NCBI GenBank assembly: GCA_964494475.1
Contig: CAZBRS010000002.1
Location: 86,962-150,961 of the forward strand
Origin: CAZBRS01 sp964494475
Lineage (GTDB): Bacteria; Myxococcota_A; UBA9042; CAZBRS01
Length of the DNA: 64,000 nucleotides
Reading direction: 5' to 3'
In this document: positions 38,226 through 48,285 of the stretch, piece by piece
Layout: each line of letters begins with the position of its first letter
Position numbering within the stretch: position 1 is the first letter of the stretch
Made by a program: the position numbers and the translations under genes
Notes under the pieces: generated by a model
What the model was told of the DNA's origin: nothing
Databases searched by the model: none
What the model saw: only the letters and a program-made list of their open reading frames with translations

Positions 38226-39196
38226 ATGGTCCGCCCACTTTTCCTGGCGCTCTCTTTCCTGCTGATGGTGGCGTGCTCGGGCGCCGACTCTGGGGAGTCC
38301 GACGTGCCGGCCCTCGACTTCACCGCGTCCGACGTCGGAACCGAGAGCGGCGCCGAGGCCGGGTCCGACGTCGGCGAGCCCGATCCCGGGCGGGTCGAGG
38401 TCGCGCCCGACGCGGCTCTCTCCGACGCGTCGCCCGACGTGCCCGCCAACCAGCCCCCCGGCTTCGACGCGCTCGCGCCCCTGACGGTGAAGATGGGGCA
38501 CGTGGTCACCCTCGACGTGACCGCCGCCATCGACGACGCCGAAGACGCCGACGAGGCGCTCGTGCTGTCGTGGTCCAGCGCGCACGTGGCCCTGGCCGAC
38601 GACGGCTCGCACGTGCTCACGGTGGTGGGCCCCACCGACTGGCACGGCGAGGAGGTGATCGAGCTCGTGGTCACCGACACGGCCGGCGCCAGCGCCAGCG
38701 CGTTCGTCACCGTGACGGTCGAGGAGGTCGTGCCCCCCGATCCGCCGGCCGCCTGCCCCAAGACGCTCTTCTCGTACGCCGCGGTCGAGGGCACGGTCGA
38801 GGTGCTGCTCTCGGGCACGTTCAACGCCTGGGCCGGCGTGGGCGCCTCCGAGCTGAAGCTGNNNNNNNNNNNNNNNNNNNNNNNNNNNNNNNNNNNNNNN
38901 NNNNNNNNNNNNNNNNNNNNNNNNNNNNNNNNNNNNNNNNNNNNNNNNNNNNNNNNNNNNNGCTCTCGGGCACGTTCAACGCCTGGGCCGGCGTGGGCGC
39001 CTCCGAGCTGAAGCTGGCCGACCCCGACGGCGACCGCACGTTCACCCTCGAGGTGGCGCTGGCCGGCGGCCACTACCTGTACAAGTTCATCGTCGACGGC
39101 ACCTGGCTCCCGGACCCGGCCAACCCGAACCAGGTCGACGACGGCTACGGCGACAAGAACAGCGTGCTCGACGTGCCCGCGTGCCCGGAGGAATGA
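38226..39196 (+). CDS. Lipoprotein with Ig/cadherin-like and CBM48-like domains (split by an artefactual gap)
   Basis: Signal MVRPLFLALSFLLMVAC gives lipobox Cys17, followed by an acidic linker, a cadherin/Ig-like domain (LTVKMGHVVTLDVTAAIDD ... ELVVTDTAGASASAFVTVTV), and a C-terminal domain like the glycogen-binding CBM48/AMPK type (LSGTFNAWAG ... YLYKFIVDGTWLPDP). The 100 N are flanked by identical 55-nt sequences (38807-38861 and 38962-39016). Deleting the N run and one copy (155 nt) leaves 816 nt, a whole number of codons (271 residues), so the gene is probably intact. Binding of a polysaccharide outside the cell is inferred. Its stop overlaps the start region of the next lipoprotein gene. 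Confidence 0.8.
38862..38961. other. Assembly gap (100 N) flanked by a 55-nt exact duplication
   Basis: Bases 38807-38861 and 38962-39016 are identical. Exact end overlaps of one k-mer length are typical of unmerged contigs joined by a scaffolder. Removal restores the reading frame of the lipoprotein gene. Confidence 0.9.
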
Positions 39197-39198
39197 CC

Positions 39199-40575
39199 AT
39201 GCGATCCCTGCGAGCGCTCCTGCTGCTGGTCCTCGGCGCCGTGGCCTGCTCGTCCTCGTCAAAGGGCGGCGCCGACGACGTGGCGCCCGAGGCGGCCGTC
39301 GACGTGAACTGGGTGCCCCCCGATGCCACCGACGCGGCCGACGCAGGCGAGCCCGCGCCCGACCTGGCGGAGCCCGTGCCCGACACGGCCGCCCCCGACC
39401 TGCCCGCTGACCTGGTCGACGAGACCCCCTTCGAGTACCCCTGCGAGCCCGGCGTGGTCGAGGCCTGCGTCACGGCCTGCGTCTCGGCGGGCCAGCACCA
39501 GTGCCTGAAGGACTGGGGCCCCTGCGTGCCGCCGCCCGAGTTCTGTGGCAACTGCGCCGACGACGACTGCGACGGCGTCATCAACGAGGAGTGCCCGCCG
39601 AACCCCGCGTGCGAGACGCCGCCCGTCAAGGAGTGTCCGACCGCCGTCATCGCGATCGCCGAGGGCACCAACGTGGGCACCGGGACCGAACTGCACCTCG
39701 ACGGCCAGGGCTCCACGTCGCCGAACGGCGCCATCACGAAGTACGAGTGGTCCGTGCAGGCCCCCGTGGGCGACGTCGGCAAGTTCACGCCCACGGCGAC
39801 GTACCCGACGCCGATCTACGACGTCCACGTCGCCGGCCAGTTCCTGTTCGTGCTCGAGGTCACCGACGAGACCGGCGTCAAGAGCTGCTTCCCGGCCCAG
39901 GTGGCGGTCAACGTGAAGCCGAACCCTCCCGTCACCCCCGCGGTGGGCTGCGCCGACGGGGCGCGCGAGGGCTTCGTCGATCAGAACGCCTTCACCCACA
40001 TCGCGGGCTGCTCCGGAGCCTGGGACCAGCCCGGCGTCACCCCCGACACCGTGGCGCCCACCTGCGGCCGCCAGGGCGGCGACGACGGGGCCAAGGCCGA
40101 CGGAACCGGCTGCTCGTCGGCCGATCTCTGCGCCGAGGGCTGGCACGTGTGCAGCACCTGGCACGAGGTGGCCGCGAAGTCGCCCTCCGGCTGCGCCGGC
40201 GCCACGCCCCCCGACGCCAAGCCCAAGTCGCTCTTCTTCGCCCTTCGCCAGCCGAGCGCCAACGGCAGCGTGTGCGGCGAGTGGGGCGACGGCTACAACG
40301 ACGTGTTCGGCTGCGGAAATCTGGGCAACGGCCTGCCCGCCGACAAGAGCTGCGGGCCCCTCGACCGCGTGCTGGCCAGCACCCAGCCGAACAGCTGTGG
40401 CTTCAACGAGGCCGAGCCCAACCTCGGCCCCTGGCAGTGCCTGGGCGATGCTTCGAGCCACCTGAACGAGGGCAAGGTCGTCACCAAGAAGGGCTGCCCC
40501 AACCAGGGCTGCTCCTACGACGGCGTGCCCCTCGGCAACTCCGACAAGGGCGGAGTGCTGTGTTGCAGGGATTGA
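39199..40575 (+). CDS. Lipoprotein with MopE-like motif, PKD-like domain and Cys-rich C-terminal domain
   Basis: 458 residues. The GGAGGA at 39187-39192 best serves ATG 39199 (MRSLRALLLLVLGAVAC, lipobox Cys17); ATG 39193 is too close. An acidic linker leads to one MopE-like motif (NCADDDCDGVINEEC), a PKD-like domain (GTGTELHLDGQGSTSPNGAI ... FLFVLEVTDETGVKSCF), and a 200-residue Cys-rich domain (AEGWHVCSTWHEVAAKS ... GCSYDGVPLGNSDKGGVLCC) that I do not recognise. It follows the CBM48-like lipoprotein gene with overlapping signals, so the two are probably made together as surface proteins. Confidence 0.85.
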   Translation: MRSLRALLLLVLGAVACSSSSKGGADDVAPEAAVDVNWVPPDATDAADAGEPAPDLAEPVPDTAAPDLPADLVDETPFEYPCEPGVVEACVTACVSAGQHQCLKDWGPCVPPPEFCGNCADDDCDGVINEECPPNPACETPPVKECPTAVIAIAEGTNVGTGTELHLDGQGSTSPNGAITKYEWSVQAPVGDVGKFTPTATYPTPIYDVHVAGQFLFVLEVTDETGVKSCFPAQVAVNVKPNPPVTPAVGCADGAREGFVDQNAFTHIAGCSGAWDQPGVTPDTVAPTCGRQGGDDGAKADGTGCSSADLCAEGWHVCSTWHEVAAKSPSGCAGATPPDAKPKSLFFALRQPSANGSVCGEWGDGYNDVFGCGNLGNGLPADKSCGPLDRVLASTQPNSCGFNEAEPNLGPWQCLGDASSHLNEGKVVTKKGCPNQGCSYDGVPLGNSDKGGVLCCRD

Positions 40576-40601
40576 CGCCAGGACCGGCTCCGACTACCTT
40601 G

Positions 40602-40615
40602 GTAATGGGTATTAC
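40602..40615. promoter_or_regulatory. Possible operator of the AbrB/MazF-type pair
   Basis: Inverted repeat GTAAT-GGGT-ATTAC lies 25 nt upstream of the antitoxin start. Short, so only suggestive. Confidence 0.35.
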
Positions 40616-40639
40616 GTCCTTTCGTCCATGGAGGGAGCC

Positions 40640-40867
40640 ATGTCGTCCGTGTCGCGCCTGACGCAGAAGTGCCAGACGACCATCCCCAAGGACATTCGGG
40701 AGCTGTTGCACGTGAAGGCCGGCGACCTGGTGGCGTTCGAGGCCCGCGGCGACGTGGTCACCCTCCGCAAGGCGACGGCCCTCGACGTCGAGTACCTGCG
40801 CTCGATCGAGGCGACGTTGACCGAGTGGGCGTCGGCCGCTGACGAGGAGGCCTACCGTGGCCTTTGA
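40640..40867 (+). CDS. AbrB/SpoVT-type antitoxin
   Basis: 75 residues from ATG 40640, with GGAGGGAG just upstream. The swapped-hairpin AbrB fold is evident: SRLTQKCQTTIPKDIRELLHV, then GDLVAFEARGDVVTLRKA. The C-terminal tail (SIEATLTEWASAADEEAYRGL) should bind the toxin. The gene overlaps the toxin gene by 11 nt. Such antitoxins bind DNA as dimers and repress their own operon; a short inverted repeat lies upstream. Confidence 0.9.
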   Translation: MSSVSRLTQKCQTTIPKDIRELLHVKAGDLVAFEARGDVVTLRKATALDVEYLRSIEATLTEWASAADEEAYRGL

Positions 40868-41219
40868 TCCCGGCGCGCTGGACGCCTTCGACGTGGTCAT
40901 CGTCCCGTTCCCGTTCACCGACAGCGGCGCGGCCAAGCGGCGCCCGGCCCTCGTGGTCTCGACCGCTGCGAGCCTCGGCGATCGAATCGGTCACAGCGTC
41001 ATGGCCATGATCACGAGCGTCGGGAATGCGCCGTGGCCGCTCGATGTTCGAATCGCGGATCTCGCAGCGGCCGGATTGCCCGGTCCTTCGGTCGTTCGCA
41101 TGAAGCTGTTCACGCTGGACCATCGGCTGATCGTGCGACGGGCAGGCGCCCTGGCGGCGAGAGATCGCGCCGCGGTGACGGCGGCCGTTCGTGAGCTGAT
41201 GCCGTGGGTAGCGACCTGA
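40857..41219 (+). CDS. PemK/MazF-type toxin
   Basis: 120 residues from GTG 40857, inside the end of the antitoxin gene. Hallmarks of the MazF/PemK endoribonuclease fold: FDVVIVPFPFTDSGAAKRRPALVVST at the start (with the KxRPALVV segment), MAMITSVGN in mid protein, and SVVRMKLFTLDHRLIVRRAG near the end. Predicted to cleave mRNA or other RNA unless bound by the AbrB-type partner. The 3' end is followed about 47 nt later by the histidine kinase ATG. Confidence 0.9.
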   Translation: MAFDPGALDAFDVVIVPFPFTDSGAAKRRPALVVSTAASLGDRIGHSVMAMITSVGNAPWPLDVRIADLAAAGLPGPSVVRMKLFTLDHRLIVRRAGALAARDRAAVTAAVRELMPWVAT

Positions 41220-41266
41220 CCCGAAACAATCTGGCCCTCCGGCCCCAGCCGGATACACTACGCTGC

Positions 41267-42054
41267 ATGGGCGGGATCATCGATATCGACGTCGAGGCGC
41301 GGCGGGTGCTGCAGGTGCGCTCCGACCGGCTGCGCTCGCTGGGCGAGATGGCGGCCGGCATCGCCCACGAGCTGAACCAGCCGCTGGTGGGCGTGCGCGG
41401 CATCGCCGAGCACCTGCTCATCGCGCTCGAGCGCGGCTGGGCGCTGCCCCCCGAGAAGCTGAAAGAGAAGTTGGCCCTCATCGTCGAGCAGGCCGAGCGC
41501 ATGAGCCACATCATCGAGCACGTGCGGCGCTTCTCGCGCGAGGCCGACAGCGTCGAGGTGCGGCCCACGTCGGTGAACGCGGTGGTCGAGGCCGCCCTGG
41601 CCCTGCTCGGCGAGCAGTTGCGCGCGCATGGCGTTCGGGTGGTCACGCGCCTGCACCCCGAGCTGCGGCCGGTGCTCGCGAACCCCTTCTCGCTCGAGGA
41701 GGTGGTGCTGAACCTGCTGGTCAACGCGCGCGACGCCCTCGAGGAGCGCGCCGCGGCCGAGCCGGGCGCCGACCTCGACGTGACCCTCGGCACCTCGGGC
41801 ACGGAGCTGGACGGGCGGCCGTGGATCGAGCTGCGCGTGGCCGACCGCGGGTGCGGCATCGAGCCGGCCGTGCTCGAGCGCGCGTTCGAGCCGTTCTTCA
41901 CGACCAAGGGCCCCGATCGGGGCACCGGCCTCGGCCTCGCCATCTCGCGCTCCATCGTCGAGCAGGCGGGGGGCACGCTGACGCTCACCTCTGTGCCGGG
42001 GCAGGGCACCACGGCGCTCGTGCGCCTGCCGGTCGTCATCGCAGGAGTCCGACC

Positions 42055-42058
<4 letters not shown>
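41267..42058 (+). CDS. Soluble histidine kinase without visible sensor domain
   Basis: 263 residues from ATG 41267. The phosphoacceptor His34 is in MAAGIAHELNQPLVGV (HisKA). The ATPase domain has the N box (LNLLVNARDALEE), G1 (VADRGCGI), F box (FEPFFTTK) and G2 (GTGLGLAIS). There is no transmembrane segment and only about 25 residues before the HisKA helix, so input must come from a partner or a cytoplasmic signal. An in-frame GTG at 41204 would overlap the toxin gene and add 21 residues. The stop overlaps the start of the response regulator gene (ATGA), so they form a two-component pair. Confidence 0.9.
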
Positions 42059-43455
<1,397 letters not shown>

Positions 43456-43560
43456 ATCGTACCCGTACCCCTCGACGCGGGGAGAACGGAAACTAAATTC
43501 TGGACAGAACCTGGACGGCGCGCCTGTGGTGCCCGTAGGGCGTACTTCGACGGAGTGACG

Positions 43561-44550
43561 ATGTCGACGATGGGGAGAACGTTGGTGACCTTGCTGGCGG
43601 GCGTCGCGGCGGGGGCCTGCGGCGCGGACTTCGAGCCCGCCTCGCTGGTCACGGGGCCGCGCCTGGTGGCGCTGGTGGCCGAGCCGCCCGAGCTCGGCTT
43701 CGAGGGTGTCGCGGCCCTGGCGGCCGTGGTCACCGACCCCGCGGCTGTGGCCGAGGCCACGTTCACCGTCTGCCCGGTCTCGACCGGCTCGACCGGTGGC
43801 TATGCGTGCGTCGGCCCGGAGTTGGCCCTCCCTTCCGACGGGCTGGGGGCCACCCTCGACGCGGGGGTGCTCGGTGCCTACCTCGAGACCCTGCGGACGA
43901 ACTTCGCGGCGGCGGCGCCGGCCCTGAGGTCCGGGCTGCTGGCCGACGACGCGTGCCTCGACGGCGTGCTCTCCGACGTCGACGCCTGCGGCGGTGGGGA
44001 GGCCTGCGAAGCGGCGGCCGGCGAGGCGGCGGTGGCCTGCCTGCGCGCCGGTGGCGTCGACGCCACGGTGCGCCTGCGCCTGCGCTTCGAGGGCTCCGAG
44101 CCGTTCGACGCCTACAAGCGGGTGCGCCTGCGCGACGCTACGGCGGAGCACCCCGCCAACACCAACCCGCGCCTCGTGGGCGTGCGCGTGGAGCCGGTCG
44201 ACCGGCCCGGCGAGGCCGTGACGCTGGTCGCCGGGGGCGCGACCGAGGTCGCGGCCGGGGCCGGCGTGCGCCTGGTGCCGCTGCTCGACGAGGGCGCGGT
44301 CGAGGCCTGGCGCGGCGACGGCGAAGAGGTCACCGAGTTGGTCTCGTTCTCGTGGTTCACCACGGCCGGCTCGTTCGACTACGGGCGCTCCACCGCCGAC
44401 GTGCCCGAGGTGGAGCTCGCGGTGCCTGGGCCCGGCGACGACGACGCGGCCTCGGCGCTGCAGCTCTTCGTGGTGGCCCGCGATGATCGGTACGGTACCG
44501 ACGCGTTGGCGTTCTCCCTGACCGTGGTCGCCGCGGGAGGTACGCCATGA
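43561..44550 (+). CDS. Lipoprotein partner of TonB receptor 1
   Basis: 329 residues from ATG 43561, signal MSTMGRTLVTLLAGVAAGAC with lipobox Cys20. It shares an order of motifs with the lipoprotein at 47203: F/D-x-P-x-SLVT-x-PR near the N terminus, VCP-x-S-x-G-x3-GYAC, an ACLRAGG segment, KRVRLRD with ANTNPRLVGVRVEP, and FSWFTTAGSF. The fold is unknown. Its stop overlaps the ATG of the TonB receptor gene (ATGA), and the same pairing is repeated downstream, so it probably works with the receptor, for example as a ligand-binding surface lipoprotein. No substrate can be read from the sequence. Confidence 0.85.
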   Translation: MSTMGRTLVTLLAGVAAGACGADFEPASLVTGPRLVALVAEPPELGFEGVAALAAVVTDPAAVAEATFTVCPVSTGSTGGYACVGPELALPSDGLGATLDAGVLGAYLETLRTNFAAAAPALRSGLLADDACLDGVLSDVDACGGGEACEAAAGEAAVACLRAGGVDATVRLRLRFEGSEPFDAYKRVRLRDATAEHPANTNPRLVGVRVEPVDRPGEAVTLVAGGATEVAAGAGVRLVPLLDEGAVEAWRGDGEEVTELVSFSWFTTAGSFDYGRSTADVPEVELAVPGPGDDDAASALQLFVVARDDRYGTDALAFSLTVVAAGGTP

Positions 44551-47129
44551 CGCGCCCCCTGCCGATCTTCCTGCTCGGACTGGCGCTGGGCGCGACGGCT
44601 CCGGTCTCGGCCCGCGCCGAGGCGGCGGCGCCCGACGGGGTGGCGCCCGCGGCGGAGTCACCCGCGGCGGCGGTCCCCGAGCCGACGGTGGTGCCCCCCG
44701 AGTTGGTCACCTTCGTCGAGGCGACGCTGCCCCCCGACCTGGACCTCGAGCCCGGCACCTACCGGGTGGTGCTGGCCGTCACCGTGGACGAGGCCGGCGT
44801 GGTCACCGACGTGAGCGCACGCCAGTCCGACGCCGACGCCCTCACCCCTCGGGCGGTCGAGGCTGCCCGGCGCTTCGTGTTCACCCCGGCGCGCGTCGCG
44901 GGCGCGGCCGTGCCCGTGCAGATTACGTACACCTATACCTTCGAGCTGAAGCCGCGTGAGGTGGTGGCCGCGCTCGAGGTCGCGTTCTTCGAGAAGGGCA
45001 CGCGCCGCCCGCTGTCGGGGCAGACGGCCTTCCTCGAAGAGAACAACCTCACGGCGACCTCCGACGACGAGGGCGTGGCGCGCTTCTCGGACGTCCCGCC
45101 CGGTCGCTACACGCTCTACGTGCCCGACGGCGAGTTCGCCGAGGAGCGACAGGCTGTCGAGGTGCCGGCCCCCGGCGGTCCCGTGCCGCGCGTGAAGGTA
45201 GGGCTCCGGCCGCAGCGCGGCGCCGCCTTCCGCACCGTGGTGCGCGCCCCGCCCGAGGCGCGGTTCGTGGCGAAGCAGTCGCTGTCGTTCGAGGAGCTGC
45301 AGCGTCTGCCCGGCACCGGCGGCGACCCCCTGAAGGGCGTGCAGAACCTGCCCGGCATCGCGCGCCCCCAGGGCCTGTCGGGCGACCTCGTCATCCTGGG
45401 CAGTCCGCCCAACGACTCGCAGGTCTTCCTCGAGGGCTTTCCCTTCTACCAACTGTACCACTTCGGGGCGCTCTACTCGGTGGTGAACCCCGAGTTCCTC
45501 GAGCGCATCGACTTCGTGCCCGCCGGCTTCGACGGTTCGTTCGGCGACGTGATCGGCGGCATCGTCGACGTGCGCCTGAAGGAGGAGCCCGTCGAGCGCT
45601 GGCGCGGCTCGGCCGATGTGAACCTGCTGCACTCGCAGGCGTACCTCGCCGTGCCGTACTCGAAGGACGGCGACGTGCAGGTGGCCTTCCGGCGCAGCTA
45701 CGTCGACGCCGTGCTGGCGGCCGCCGCGCCCGACAGCCTGGGCCTGACCACGGCGCCGCGCTACTACGACTACCAGGCGGCCTGGCGGCACCGCAGCGGA
45801 CCCCATCGCTTCTTCGTGTTCGTGAACGGCACCGACGACCGGCTGGCCCTGGTGCGTGAGCGACCCGCGGGCGACGACGTGCGCCTGTCGGGCGCCGTGA
45901 GCTTCGGCACCTGGCTGCACGCCCTGTACGCGCGCTGGACGTACGAGCCCCGGGCGGGCCTCCGGAATCGGCTGGGCCTGCAGGTGGCGGGGCAGGGCCT
46001 CGAGGTGGGCGCGTTCGACACCTTCACGTTCAAGGTGAGGCAGGTGCCCGTCAGCCTGCGCGACGAGCTGGACGTGCGGCTCGCCCCCTGGCTCGACGCG
46101 CGCTTCGGGGTCGAGGGCTCGGTGGGACCCGCCACGGCGCAGATTACGCTGCCGCAGCCGGTCAAGAACGGCCAGGTGCAGCCGCCCGCCAGCACGCGCG
46201 AGCTGATCGCCACCGACGAGAGCTGGCTGCTCGCGCGCGTGTCGCCCTTCACGTCGCTCGAGCTCCGCCCCCTGCCCGGCTGGACGTTGGTGCCGAGCCT
46301 GCGCGCCGACGTGTGGATGGGCTACTGGCAGGCGTGGAGCGTGGACCCCCGCCTCTCGACGCGCGTGCAGGTCACGCCCGAGGTGGCGCTCACGGCCGCC
46401 GGCGGCCTGTACAGCCAGCAGCCCTTCTTCGACGAGATCTCCGAGGGCTTCGGAAACCCCCGCCTGGGCCCGAATCGCGCCGCCCACGCCTTGCTCGGCG
46501 CGGAGTGGCGGCCCCTCGAGCGCCTGACGATCGCGGCCAAGGGCTTCTACAAGCACAGCTTCGACCTGACCGAACCGGTCGACGACCGCACCGTGCGCTA
46601 CGACAACTCGGGACTCGGCCGGGCCTACGGCGCCGACGTGCTGGTGCGCGTGAACCCCGGCGGGCGCTTCTTCGGTTGGATCGCCTATTCGTACGTGGTG
46701 TCGGAGAGGAAGAACTTGGGCAGCGGCGGCTGGGAGCCCTCGGAGGTCGATCAGCGCCACCTGCTGAACGTGCTGGGCAGCTACGATCTCGGCTGGGGCT
46801 GGTCGTTGGGCGCGCGCTTCCGCCTGGCCACGGGCTACCCCTTCACGCCCGTCCTCGCGGCGGCCTACGACGCCGACGCCGACCGCTGGGCGCCGCTCCC
46901 GAACCCGGCGTTGAACTCCGGGCGCCTGCCCGCCTTCCACTCGCTCGACGTGCGCGTCGACAAGGAGTGGCGCTTCGACGCCTGGATCCTGGCGGCCTAC
47001 CTCGAGGTGCAGAACGTGTACAACCGGCAGAACCCCGAGGGCGTGCAGTACAACTACGACTACAGCCAGTCGGCGGTCACGCCGGGGCTGCCCATCCTCC
47101 CGGTGCTCGGCGTGCGCGCCGCGTTCTGA
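44547..47129 (+). CDS. TonB-dependent receptor 1 with N-terminal TonB C-terminal-like domain
   Basis: 860 residues with signal peptide. Residues about 50-135 resemble the C-terminal domain of TonB (GTYRVVLAVTVDEAGVVTDV ... ARRFVFTPARVAGAAVPVQI), normally found on inner-membrane energy transducers. A carboxypeptidase regulatory-like domain follows (about 145-205, RFSDVPPGRYTLYVPDG), then the plug (LPGTGGDPLKGVQNLPGIAR ... VFLEGFPFYQLYHFG) and a beta-barrel ending in Phe (GVRAAF). It imports an unknown ligand across the outer membrane. Paralogue of the receptor at 48282; the two share near-identical blocks such as TTAPRYYDYQA and PYSKDGDVQVAFRRSY. Confidence 0.92.
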   Translation: MTRPLPIFLLGLALGATAPVSARAEAAAPDGVAPAAESPAAAVPEPTVVPPELVTFVEATLPPDLDLEPGTYRVVLAVTVDEAGVVTDVSARQSDADALTPRAVEAARRFVFTPARVAGAAVPVQITYTYTFELKPREVVAALEVAFFEKGTRRPLSGQTAFLEENNLTATSDDEGVARFSDVPPGRYTLYVPDGEFAEERQAVEVPAPGGPVPRVKVGLRPQRGAAFRTVVRAPPEARFVAKQSLSFEELQRLPGTGGDPLKGVQNLPGIARPQGLSGDLVILGSPPNDSQVFLEGFPFYQLYHFGALYSVVNPEFLERIDFVPAGFDGSFGDVIGGIVDVRLKEEPVERWRGSADVNLLHSQAYLAVPYSKDGDVQVAFRRSYVDAVLAAAAPDSLGLTTAPRYYDYQAAWRHRSGPHRFFVFVNGTDDRLALVRERPAGDDVRLSGAVSFGTWLHALYARWTYEPRAGLRNRLGLQVAGQGLEVGAFDTFTFKVRQVPVSLRDELDVRLAPWLDARFGVEGSVGPATAQITLPQPVKNGQVQPPASTRELIATDESWLLARVSPFTSLELRPLPGWTLVPSLRADVWMGYWQAWSVDPRLSTRVQVTPEVALTAAGGLYSQQPFFDEISEGFGNPRLGPNRAAHALLGAEWRPLERLTIAAKGFYKHSFDLTEPVDDRTVRYDNSGLGRAYGADVLVRVNPGGRFFGWIAYSYVVSERKNLGSGGWEPSEVDQRHLLNVLGSYDLGWGWSLGARFRLATGYPFTPVLAAAYDADADRWAPLPNPALNSGRLPAFHSLDVRVDKEWRFDAWILAAYLEVQNVYNRQNPEGVQYNYDYSQSAVTPGLPILPVLGVRAAF

Positions 47130-47131
47130 CC

Positions 47132-47151
47132 GAGCCCGTGTACACGGGCTC
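47132..47151. promoter_or_regulatory. Perfect 20-bp palindrome between the two receptor operons
   Basis: GAGCCCGTGTACACGGGCTC is its own reverse complement. It lies 2 nt after the receptor 1 stop and overlaps a possible -35 (TGTACA 47139-47144) that is 17 nt from TACAAT (47162-47167). With no T-tract it fits an operator better than a terminator. Confidence 0.6.
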
Positions 47152-47167
47152 CGCTCCCCGCTACAAT
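47139..47167 (+). promoter_or_regulatory. Promoter for the second lipoprotein-receptor pair
   Basis: TGTACA (47139-47144), 17-nt spacer, TACAAT (47162-47167). The ribosome-binding site GGAGGAG precedes ATG 47203. Confidence 0.5.
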
Positions 47168-47202
47168 CGCGGCGTCTTTCGCGTCTGCTCCGGAGGAGCC
47201 CC

Positions 47203-48285
47203 ATGCGACGCTTCGTCGTGTTCCTGGGCCTGGTGCCGGCCCTCGCGGCCTGTGCCGACAGCTTCGACCCGCCGAGCCTGGTGACGAAACCGCGGGTGCT
47301 GGGCATCGTGGCGTCGCTGCCCGAGGCCGCGTTCACGGACGACGTGGCGCTCGAGGCCGTGATCGGCACGCCGGCGCAGGATGCAGAGGCGACGGCGCCG
47401 TCCCCGAAGGTCGCCTCGCTCGCGTGGAGCGTGTGCCCCCTCTCGCTGGGCGCGCTCGCGGGCTACGCCTGCGCCGATCCGTCGCTCGAGCTGCCCGTTC
47501 CCCCCGCCGACGTCGCAGGCTCGACGGCCACCCTGCACGGCGCCGCTTTCGCCCTGGGCCTGGCGCAGCTGAAGCCCTTTTTTCCGCAGCTGCTCGAGGC
47601 GCTTCGACGCACGGTGACGCGCGAGAGCGATCCGTGCCAGTGGGACGTGATCGTCGCGTACGACGCGTGCACCTCTGACGCCCCTGCCCCGAGCGACGTC
47701 GAGGGGTGCCTCGACGTTGCCTACCAGGCTGCCGTGGGCTGTCTGCGCAGCGCCGGGCTCGACGTGTCGGCGCGGCTGGTGGTCACGCTCGACGACGGAG
47801 CGAAGCTGGAGGCCGTGAAGCGCGTGCTGTTCCGCGACCCCGACCCGGAGCGCGCGGCCAACCACAACCCCGACGTCACGGGCCTCGACGTGTGGCCGAA
47901 CATCGAGCGCACGGGGCCCTCGCTGCACGTGCCTCCCGGCGCTACGCTGACGGTGCCCCCCGGCTTCGTGGTCTCGTTCGTCCCCGCCCTGTCCGAGGGG
48001 TCGGTCGAGGAGTTGCCCGACGGCGACCCCGCCCTCGACACGCCCGGCGCGACCGGCTCCGAGCTCGTCTACTTCTCGTGGTACGCGACCGGCGGTCGCT
48101 TCGCCTACGAGCGCACCACGGCCGAGCTGTCCGACACCACCTGGGACTCGCCCGAGCCCGAGGAGCTGCCTCCAGGGCCCGTGCAGGCCTGGGTCTTCGT
48201 GCGCGACGACCGGTTGGGCAGCGACTACCTGACGTTCTTCGTACAGGTCGACCCGCAGGCGACCGAGTTGGCGGTGACGCCATGA
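47203..48285 (+). CDS. Lipoprotein partner of TonB receptor 2
   Basis: 360 residues. Signal MRRFVVFLGLVPALAAC, lipobox Cys17. Paralogue of the lipoprotein at 43561: SFDPPSLVTKPRVLGIVASLPE at the start of the mature protein, VCPLSLGALAGYACADPSLELP, GCLRSAGLDVSARLVV, AVKRVLFRDPDPERAANHNP and FSWYATGGRFAYERTTAEL all occur in the same order. Divergence between the two copies is much greater than between their receptors' plug regions. The stop overlaps the ATG of receptor 2 (ATGA). Likely surface or periplasmic partner for uptake; ligand unknown. Confidence 0.85.
   Translation: MRRFVVFLGLVPALAACADSFDPPSLVTKPRVLGIVASLPEAAFTDDVALEAVIGTPAQDAEATAPSPKVASLAWSVCPLSLGALAGYACADPSLELPVPPADVAGSTATLHGAAFALGLAQLKPFFPQLLEALRRTVTRESDPCQWDVIVAYDACTSDAPAPSDVEGCLDVAYQAAVGCLRSAGLDVSARLVVTLDDGAKLEAVKRVLFRDPDPERAANHNPDVTGLDVWPNIERTGPSLHVPPGATLTVPPGFVVSFVPALSEGSVEELPDGDPALDTPGATGSELVYFSWYATGGRFAYERTTAELSDTTWDSPEPEELPPGPVQAWVFVRDDRLGSDYLTFFVQVDPQATELAVTP

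Noticed and set aside
43531..43541. GCCC-GTA-GGGC upstream of the first lipoprotein-receptor pair as a counterpart of the 20-bp palindrome
   Set aside because: Only 4-base arms; not comparable to 47132-47151.
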